A DNA stretch of 27,877 bases, taken from UBA5336 sp039198685. Lineage in GTDB: Bacteria; Pseudomonadota; Alphaproteobacteria; Caulobacterales; Hyphomonadaceae. Under the pieces are notes generated by a model. The model was not told the DNA's origin, did not search any database, and saw only the letters and a program-made list of their open reading frames with translations. Shown here one piece after another: positions 23,044 to 27,877 of the stretch; position 1 is the first letter of the stretch; every line of letters starts with the position of its first letter. A program made the translations under genes and the position numbers. The stretch covers positions 1-27,877 of the forward strand of contig JBCCTK010000022.1 of NCBI GenBank assembly GCA_039198685.1, written 5' to 3'.

Positions 23044-24619
23044 TACGATCACGAACACCGAAGCGCCAGCGCCCTCACAGTTTCGCGACGAAGCCGCGCG
23101 CAAGAGACTCAAGAAGCGCAATGCGGCCGAGCAGCGCTTCAAATTCTATGGCATGGCCGCGATCGGCGTGGCTTTGGCCTTCCTGGTCCTTTTTGTCTTT
23201 TCCATCGGTAGTCAGGCCCTGACGGCGTTTTCCCACCACAAAATCCGATTTGACCTGCCCTTGGTGGCGGAAACCGTGGCGCCCATGGGCGTTGGCGATA
23301 CGGCTGCCATTGCAGAGAATGTCTCTGGCTTTCACCAACTCGTACGCGAAAACCTAGCTCGGCGCTTTCCCGAAGCGGCGGCACAGGGACGCGAGCGCGA
23401 GCTGAATGATCTGGTCACTCGCCTGGCCGTCTTGCCCATGGCCCGTACAACGGCAGAAAATCCTGGACGGATTGGTGAGACCCTCACCTATTTCGCCGCC
23501 CTGTCTGACGATCTGGACCTTTATCTGAAAGGCGCTGTTGCGCCTGAGCGACGGATAAGTCTCGGCCAAATTTCGTTTGAACAGGTTCGCAACGGTGACA
23601 GTGTAAGCCTTAGGCTGCCAGGATCTGGAGCGTTCCTGCCGGTGTCGAATTACGTTGCGGGCGTAATCGATGGCACATCCGTTCTACTGCAATCAGGGCC
23701 GAATATCGTGCTCTGGGTCGGCCCTGACAACGGCTATCAGACATTTGATCTGCTTACAGGCAGTGTCGAAGGCTTCGCCGATGCGCCAACGCGGGCTCGG
23801 ATTATCGAGTTGCCCGAGAGCGCCCGCAATGTGTCCGACCGGCAGATCGCGTGGACACTGGCCCTGAAAGAAGAGGGACGGATCACGCAGGTGTTTAACT
23901 GGGCGCTGCTGACCAATGCAGACTCCACCTATCCAGAAATCGCAGGTGTGCTGGCCGCAATAGTCGGCTCACTCTTTACGATGTTGATCACCGCAATGAT
24001 CGCAATCCCGGTCGGAATCAGCGCCGCGCTTTACCTGGAAGAGTACGCGCCAAAGAACCGGATCACAGACTTGATCGAGGTGAACATCAACAATCTTGCC
24101 GCAGTCCCGTCCATCGTCTTCGGTCTTCTTGGCGCGGCGGTGTTCATCAATTTTCTGTCACTTCCGCGCTCAGCACCCCTCGTCGGAGGGCTCGTGCTTG
24201 GCTTGCTGACACTGCCAACGATGATCATCGCGTCGCGTGCAGCCTTGCGCGCCGTTCCGCCGTCAATTCGCAGCGCAGCCCTTGGCGTGGGTGCATCCAA
24301 GACCCAGACAGTGCTACACCACGTCTTGCCGCTTGCAGCGCCTGGCATCATGACCGGCGCAATCATCGGCATGGCGCGCGCATTAGGAGAGACTGCACCT
24401 CTCCTGCTTATCGGCATGGTGGCCTTTGTTGCTGAAGTGCCCGCAGGGCCAACTGACGAAGCGACCGCCCTGCCAGTTCTAATCTTTAAGTGGTCCACGG
24501 GTGCCGAGCGCGCTTGGGAGCCGAACACCGCGGCGGCAATCGTCGTTCTTTTGACCTTTATGGTCCTGATGAATGCGCTGGCAGTATTTGTGCGCCGGCG
24601 CTTTGAGCGGAGATGGTAG
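23036..24619 (+). CDS. pstA: Phosphate ABC transporter permease PstA with large extracytoplasmic insertion
   Basis: PstA pairs with PstC to form the phosphate channel. The C-terminal permease (about 300-525) carries the EAA loop IRSAALGVGASKTQTVLHHV and the GMARALGETAPLLLIGMVAF helices. At 527 residues it is nearly twice the length of E. coli PstA. After the first helix (about 40-58, ending SIGSQAL) there is a soluble region of roughly 235 residues (about 62-298), most likely periplasmic, matching the DUF3333-type extension (PF11812) known from alphaproteobacterial PstA. This region has no known role and might interact with a binding protein or sense phosphate. The gene overlaps pstC by 8 bases at its start and ends three bases before the favoured pstB start. 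Confidence 0.94.
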   Translation: MTDTITNTEAPAPSQFRDEAARKRLKKRNAAEQRFKFYGMAAIGVALAFLVLFVFSIGSQALTAFSHHKIRFDLPLVAETVAPMGVGDTAAIAENVSGFHQLVRENLARRFPEAAAQGRERELNDLVTRLAVLPMARTTAENPGRIGETLTYFAALSDDLDLYLKGAVAPERRISLGQISFEQVRNGDSVSLRLPGSGAFLPVSNYVAGVIDGTSVLLQSGPNIVLWVGPDNGYQTFDLLTGSVEGFADAPTRARIIELPESARNVSDRQIAWTLALKEEGRITQVFNWALLTNADSTYPEIAGVLAAIVGSLFTMLITAMIAIPVGISAALYLEEYAPKNRITDLIEVNINNLAAVPSIVFGLLGAAVFINFLSLPRSAPLVGGLVLGLLTLPTMIIASRAALRAVPPSIRSAALGVGASKTQTVLHHVLPLAAPGIMTGAIIGMARALGETAPLLLIGMVAFVAEVPAGPTDEATALPVLIFKWSTGAERAWEPNTAAAIVVLLTFMVLMNALAVFVRRRFERRW

Positions 24620-24621
24620 TC

Positions 24622-25458
24622 ATGGATGAGACCGAAAACACAGGCGGCACCCCCTTGATCGTCCCCCTCACTGTTGAGCCGGCCGGGGAAGCGCCAGCCC
24701 AACCCACAAAGGTTGGTTGCGATAACATCAACGTCTACTATGGCGACAAGCAGGCCATTTTCGACATCTCCATGGCCATCCCTGAACGCTCTGTAACATC
24801 ATTCATCGGTCCATCCGGTTGCGGCAAGTCAACCTTTCTGCGCTGCATCAACAGGATGAACGACACCATCGAAACCGCCCGCGTTGAGGGCAAGATCTTC
24901 ATCGATGGTGAAGATGTCAATTCGCACCATATCGATCCGGTGCTGCTTCGCTCCCGGGTGGGCATGGTGTTTCAAAAACCCAATCCGTTTCCAAAATCAA
25001 TCTATGACAACATTGCCTATGGACCCCGCATCCACGGCTTTGCCAGCTCGCGTGATGATTTGGACGAGATTGTCGAAAAGAGCCTGACCCGGGCTGGCCT
25101 TTGGCAAGAGGTCAAAGACCGCCTGACGCGACCCGGTACGGGCCTGTCGGGAGGACAGCAACAAAGACTTTGCATCGCGCGCGCGATCGCCGTCAGCCCG
25201 GAAGTGATCTTGATGGATGAACCCTGCTCAGCCCTCGACCCGATCGCAACCGCCCGCATTGAAGAGTTGATCGACGAGTTACGCGAACGCTTTTGTATCG
25301 TGATTGTCACACACTCCATGCAGCAGGCCGCACGCGTTTCCCAGCGCACCGCATTCTTTCACCTGGGAAAACTGGTTGAGTTTGGCGACACTGAAACCAT
25401 TTTCACCAACCCCTCAGACAACCGCACGCAAGCCTATATCACCGGCCGGTTTGGCTGA
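24622..25458 (+). CDS. pstB: Phosphate ABC transporter ATP-binding protein PstB
   Basis: PstB is the ATPase of the phosphate importer. From ATG 24622 it is 278 residues: Walker A GPSGCGKST (63-71), Q-loop FQKPNPFPKSIYDN (Gln 118), the ABC signature LSGGQQQRL (175-183) and Walker B VILMDEPCSALDP (195-207). The NPFP-KSIYDN pattern is diagnostic of PstB. An ATG at 24613 overlaps the pstA stop but sits directly against the GCGGAG site; the 24622 ATG lies 9 bases after it and is preferred. A ~30-residue Pro/Thr-rich N-terminal tail precedes the nucleotide-binding domain. The gap to phoU is 53 bases, with no terminator. Confidence 0.97.
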   Translation: MDETENTGGTPLIVPLTVEPAGEAPAQPTKVGCDNINVYYGDKQAIFDISMAIPERSVTSFIGPSGCGKSTFLRCINRMNDTIETARVEGKIFIDGEDVNSHHIDPVLLRSRVGMVFQKPNPFPKSIYDNIAYGPRIHGFASSRDDLDEIVEKSLTRAGLWQEVKDRLTRPGTGLSGGQQQRLCIARAIAVSPEVILMDEPCSALDPIATARIEELIDELRERFCIVIVTHSMQQAARVSQRTAFFHLGKLVEFGDTETIFTNPSDNRTQAYITGRFG

Positions 25459-25511
25459 GGAAATTACATCGGCACATGGCCCTCGACGCAGTAAGGTTCT
25501 AAAGTAGACAT

Positions 25512-26204
25512 ATGACGACACACATTGTCTCTGCTTTCTCCGAAGAGCTGGAACATCTCTCGGCAGATATTCTTCGCATGGGCGGCGTTGCTGAAACCAT
25601 GATCGACCAAGCGTGTACGGCGCTGGTCACAAGCAACCAACCGCTCGCCGAAAAAACATCGGAAATGGACGATGCTGTAGACGCGATCGAAGTTGACGTG
25701 GAACGACGGATCATGCGGCTACTGGCCCTACGACAACCCTTGGCAACAGATCTACGCGCCGTTGTTGCCGCCCTCAAAGTGGCGTCCGAGCTTGAGCGGA
25801 TTGGGGACCTGTCAAAGAATATCGCAAAACGCGTCGGTCCTTTGGCCGGCGCTGATGTGTCCAGCGCGATCAAAGGCATTGAGCGTATGGGAAGCGGTGT
25901 CAAACAACAGCTGCACAGCGTTCTCGATTCTTATTCCGAAGCTGACGCCGAACTCACCCTAAAAGTCTGGTCCGGCGATGAAGACATCGACCAGCACTAC
26001 AATTCCATGTTCAGGGAAGTCCTGACGTACATGATGCAGGACCCCAGCTTGATTGGTGCGGGCACACATCTGATGTTCATCGCCAAAAACCTGGAGCGGA
26101 TCGGCGATCATTGCACAAACATTGCGGAGATCGTCCACTATCAAGTCACAGGCACCTATCTGACCTCAAGCGCGCGGCCGAAAGCACCGCTGTTGGAAGG
26201 ATGA
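25512..26204 (+). CDS. phoU: Phosphate-specific transport system accessory protein PhoU
   Basis: PhoU is the negative regulator of phosphate signalling. It bridges PstB and the PhoR kinase when phosphate is plentiful. The 230-residue protein consists of two three-helix PhoU repeats (about 15-105 and 115-215; PF01895). Each carries the metal-cluster motif: DAIEVDVERRIMRL and LERIGDLSKNIAKRV in the first, and DIDQHYNSMFREVL and LERIGDHCTNIAEIV in the second. Length and ends match the family. The site before ATG 25512 is weak, so translation may depend on coupling to pstB. phoB begins 35 bases after its stop. The absence of phoR from the cluster means PhoU acts on a kinase encoded elsewhere. Confidence 0.97.
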   Translation: MTTHIVSAFSEELEHLSADILRMGGVAETMIDQACTALVTSNQPLAEKTSEMDDAVDAIEVDVERRIMRLLALRQPLATDLRAVVAALKVASELERIGDLSKNIAKRVGPLAGADVSSAIKGIERMGSGVKQQLHSVLDSYSEADAELTLKVWSGDEDIDQHYNSMFREVLTYMMQDPSLIGAGTHLMFIAKNLERIGDHCTNIAEIVHYQVTGTYLTSSARPKAPLLEG

Positions 26205-26239
26205 GCCGTCAAACCATCGAGAAACGGGGGCGAGACACG

Positions 26240-26926
26240 ATGAGACCTTATGTTCTGATCGCAGAAGACGATGACGGGGTCGTCGAGCTTTTGAGATACA
26301 ATCTGGTCAATGAAAACTACGAAGCGGGCATTGCCTCAGATGGCGAAGAAGCCTTGATTATGATAGAAGAACGCGCGCCCGATATGCTTCTGCTGGACTG
26401 GATGTTACCCAAGGTGCCAGGCATCGAAGTCTGCAGACAACTGCGCGCGCGTACAGATACGGCCAATATGCCGATCATCATGTTGACCGCGCGCAGCGAA
26501 GAGACCGATCGGATCCGTGGATTGGACACCGGAGCGGACGATTACGTCACCAAGCCATTCTCAACCACAGAACTGATGGCCCGCGTACGTGCTGTTATGC
26601 GCCGCATCCGCCCGGGCCTGATGGAAGACCGACTGACCATTGGCGACATCATCATAGATCGGACAGGGCACACCGTGGAGCGGGGCGGGAAAAGCATCCA
26701 TCTTGGACCGACCGAATTCCGTCTACTCGACTATTTCATGCAACATCCAGGAAGAGTGTTCTCGCGCGAACAGCTCCTCGACAGTGTCTGGGGTTCGGAT
26801 GTTTATGTCGAAGCGCGCACCGTTGACGTCCATGTGGGGCGTCTGCGTAAGGCCCTGCGACAGAATGGGGGCTTTGACCCAATCCGCACCGTGCGCAGCG
26901 CGGGGTATGCCCTGAAAACGGACTGA
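26240..26926 (+). CDS. phoB: Phosphate response regulator PhoB
   Basis: PhoB is the OmpR-class response regulator that binds PHO boxes. The protein has 228 residues. The receiver domain shows the acidic triad AEDDDG (Asp 10/11), the phosphorylation site Asp 53 in LLLDWMLPKVPG, Thr 83 and Lys 105 in YVTKPF. The C-terminal winged helix (about 130-227) includes TEFRLLDYFMQHPGRVFSREQLLD and the YVEARTVDVHVGRLRKAL recognition helix. The start at 26240 is chosen because it gives the standard N-terminus MRPYVLIAEDD with GGGGGCGAG about 5 bases upstream. An in-frame ATG at 26201 overlapping the phoU stop would add 13 residues. Its place as last gene of the PHO-box operon makes the circuit self-amplifying. 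Confidence 0.96.
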   Translation: MRPYVLIAEDDDGVVELLRYNLVNENYEAGIASDGEEALIMIEERAPDMLLLDWMLPKVPGIEVCRQLRARTDTANMPIIMLTARSEETDRIRGLDTGADDYVTKPFSTTELMARVRAVMRRIRPGLMEDRLTIGDIIIDRTGHTVERGGKSIHLGPTEFRLLDYFMQHPGRVFSREQLLDSVWGSDVYVEARTVDVHVGRLRKALRQNGGFDPIRTVRSAGYALKTD

Positions 26927-26939
26927 TCGGACGGAATTT

Positions 26940-27877
26940 TTACGATCTCGGTGAATTGAAAGGTGCTTCGGCGCTCCGCCTCATCAATGGGAACTGCATC
27001 CCCTTTTCCGGATCCGAAAGTCCCTTTTCAAATCGGTCGACGAGTCGATAAGCCAACCAAAACCCAATGATGCCGAACAAAACGCCTCCCAAGGCCTGGC
27101 CAATCAGCACGCCCGGCGCACCACCAATCATGCCGCCAAGATAAATGAAAGGCACAACTCCAATCGTATTCTTTCCCCAATTGAGAAATGTCGAGAACAA
27201 AGGCCGGCGCAAATTGTTGAACGCGGCATTGGAGACAAAGAGCGTTCCGTTGAAGAAAAAGAGTGGGGCAACAACAAGGGCGAACCAGAACACGATGCTT
27301 GCACCGTCTTCGCTTAGCTGGAAACCGCTCGATACCGCCCCATGGGCCAGCATGAGCACACCCCATATGACCAGGACGTAGGCGCCGGCAAACTGGACAG
27401 CCCTGATGAGGGTCGCCCGCACGCGGTCAAACTGTTTTGCTCCAAAGTTTTGCCCAATGATGGGGCCAACGGCGCCCGACAGGGCAAAGATTACGCAAAA
27501 GGCAAGTGGTGTGAGACGACCTGCAACAGCCATGGCTGCGACAGCGGAATCACCAAACGTGGAGATGGCGCGGGTCACAAATCCATTGCCGATTGGCGTG
27601 GCCACATTGGTCATCATGGCAGGCGCCGCAATGGCGATGATCGGTCTGAGGTCAGACTTGAATCGATCAAGCTTCAAGGGTGCGAAACCGCCATAGTGCC
27701 GAATAATCGGGTAAAGTGCCGTCAAAAGGGTTGCGAACCGCGCCGCCACGGAAGCGTAGGCGGCTCCATCGAGCCCCAACCCCGCCCAGAAAATCAAGAT
27801 TGGATCTAGGATGGCGTTCACCGCACCAGCCACCAACGTCACGGTCATGGCGCGCCGGGCATCACCATGGGCGCGCA
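26940..27877 (-). CDS. MATE family efflux transporter, C-terminal part (5' end outside window)
   Basis: This frame runs off the right edge of the window, so only the C-terminal ~311 residues are seen; the in-window ATG at 27848 is internal, because the frame remains open upstream with GDARRAM before it. Membrane segments alternate throughout, and the VNAILDPILIFW motif, the PIGNGFVTRAISTFGDSAVAAMAVAGR segment and ALSGAVGPIIGQNFGA are characteristic of the MATE multidrug/sodium-or-proton antiporters. The substrate is unknown. It is convergent with phoB, only 13 bases apart and with no visible terminator. The exact MATE subfamily (NorM, DinF) is not determinable from the fragment. Confidence 0.92.
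   Translation of the reverse strand, partial: RAHGDARRAMTVTLVAGAVNAILDPILIFWAGLGLDGAAYASVAARFATLLTALYPIIRHYGGFAPLKLDRFKSDLRPIIAIAAPAMMTNVATPIGNGFVTRAISTFGDSAVAAMAVAGRLTPLAFCVIFALSGAVGPIIGQNFGAKQFDRVRATLIRAVQFAGAYVLVIWGVLMLAHGAVSSGFQLSEDGASIVFWFALVVAPLFFFNGTLFVSNAAFNNLRRPLFSTFLNWGKNTIGVVPFIYLGGMIGGAPGVLIGQALGGVLFGIIGFWLAYRLVDRFEKGLSDPEKGMQFPLMRRSAEAPFNSPRS

Noticed and set aside
1..27877. CRISPR arrays, tRNA or rRNA genes, transposases, phage genes
   Set aside because: None seen on reading both strands; no regularly spaced repeats and no transposase motifs.

Overview
The window is one continuous stretch of a GC-rich (roughly 60 %) alphaproteobacterial chromosome. The taxonomic signals are the gene pairs addA-trxA and lysC-ptsP (PTS-Ntr enzyme I), a divergent ubiG/lysC pair, a RodZ-like gene next to ispG, and PstC/PstA permeases with large extra extracytoplasmic regions. 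A marine Hyphomonadaceae/Maricaulaceae-type host is a guess from overall style, not something the sequence proves. Genes are densely packed. I saw no phage, insertion sequence, CRISPR array, tRNA or rRNA.

Layout. Positions 1-2600: the 3' end of addA (double-strand-break repair helicase-nuclease), then trxA with its own promoter candidate and terminator. Positions 2640-5025: katG (catalase-peroxidase), with an AT-rich upstream region and a strong terminator. Positions 5084-6462 (minus strand): ubiG followed by a DUF924 gene, overlapping by ATGA. Positions 6552-12408 (plus): lysC, ptsP, a RodZ-like HTH membrane protein and ispG. Positions 12435-13614: ald (alanine dehydrogenase) behind its own promoter candidate. 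Positions 13615-13970 form the only sizeable non-coding stretch and hold a long imperfect inverted repeat; a small protein I do not recognise follows. Positions 14503-17295 (minus): a trypsin-fold serine protease and a DmdC-type acyl-CoA dehydrogenase. Positions 17414-20113 (plus): two YceI lipoproteins and a cytochrome b561-YceI fusion. Positions 20149-21547: threonylcarbamoyl-AMP synthase overlapping a Nudix hydrolase. Positions 21579-26926: a clear PHO box followed by pstC-pstA-pstB-phoU-phoB. Positions 26940-27877 (minus): the C-terminal part of a MATE transporter that runs off the window.

How the genes work together. The most coherent system is the phosphate block. The PHO box should let PhoB~P switch on the high-affinity phosphate permease, its negative regulator PhoU, and phoB itself. 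The sensor kinase gene phoR and the binding-protein gene pstS are not in this cluster. The second coherent group is the YceI/b561 trio: two predicted outer- or inner-membrane-anchored lipocalin-like proteins beside a membrane dihaem cytochrome that carries its own YceI domain, which suggests isoprenoid/quinone-linked redox chemistry at the membrane surface. UbiG (ubiquinone) and IspG (isoprenoid precursors) are also present, but they are ordinary core genes and there is no evidence they are coupled to that trio.

Most of the window is conserved core metabolism. The best candidates for something under-described are the YceI/b561 trio, the interrupted inverted repeat at 13669-13842 with a related core at 5070-5083, the uncharacterised protein at 13971-14405, and the large extracytoplasmic region in PstA.
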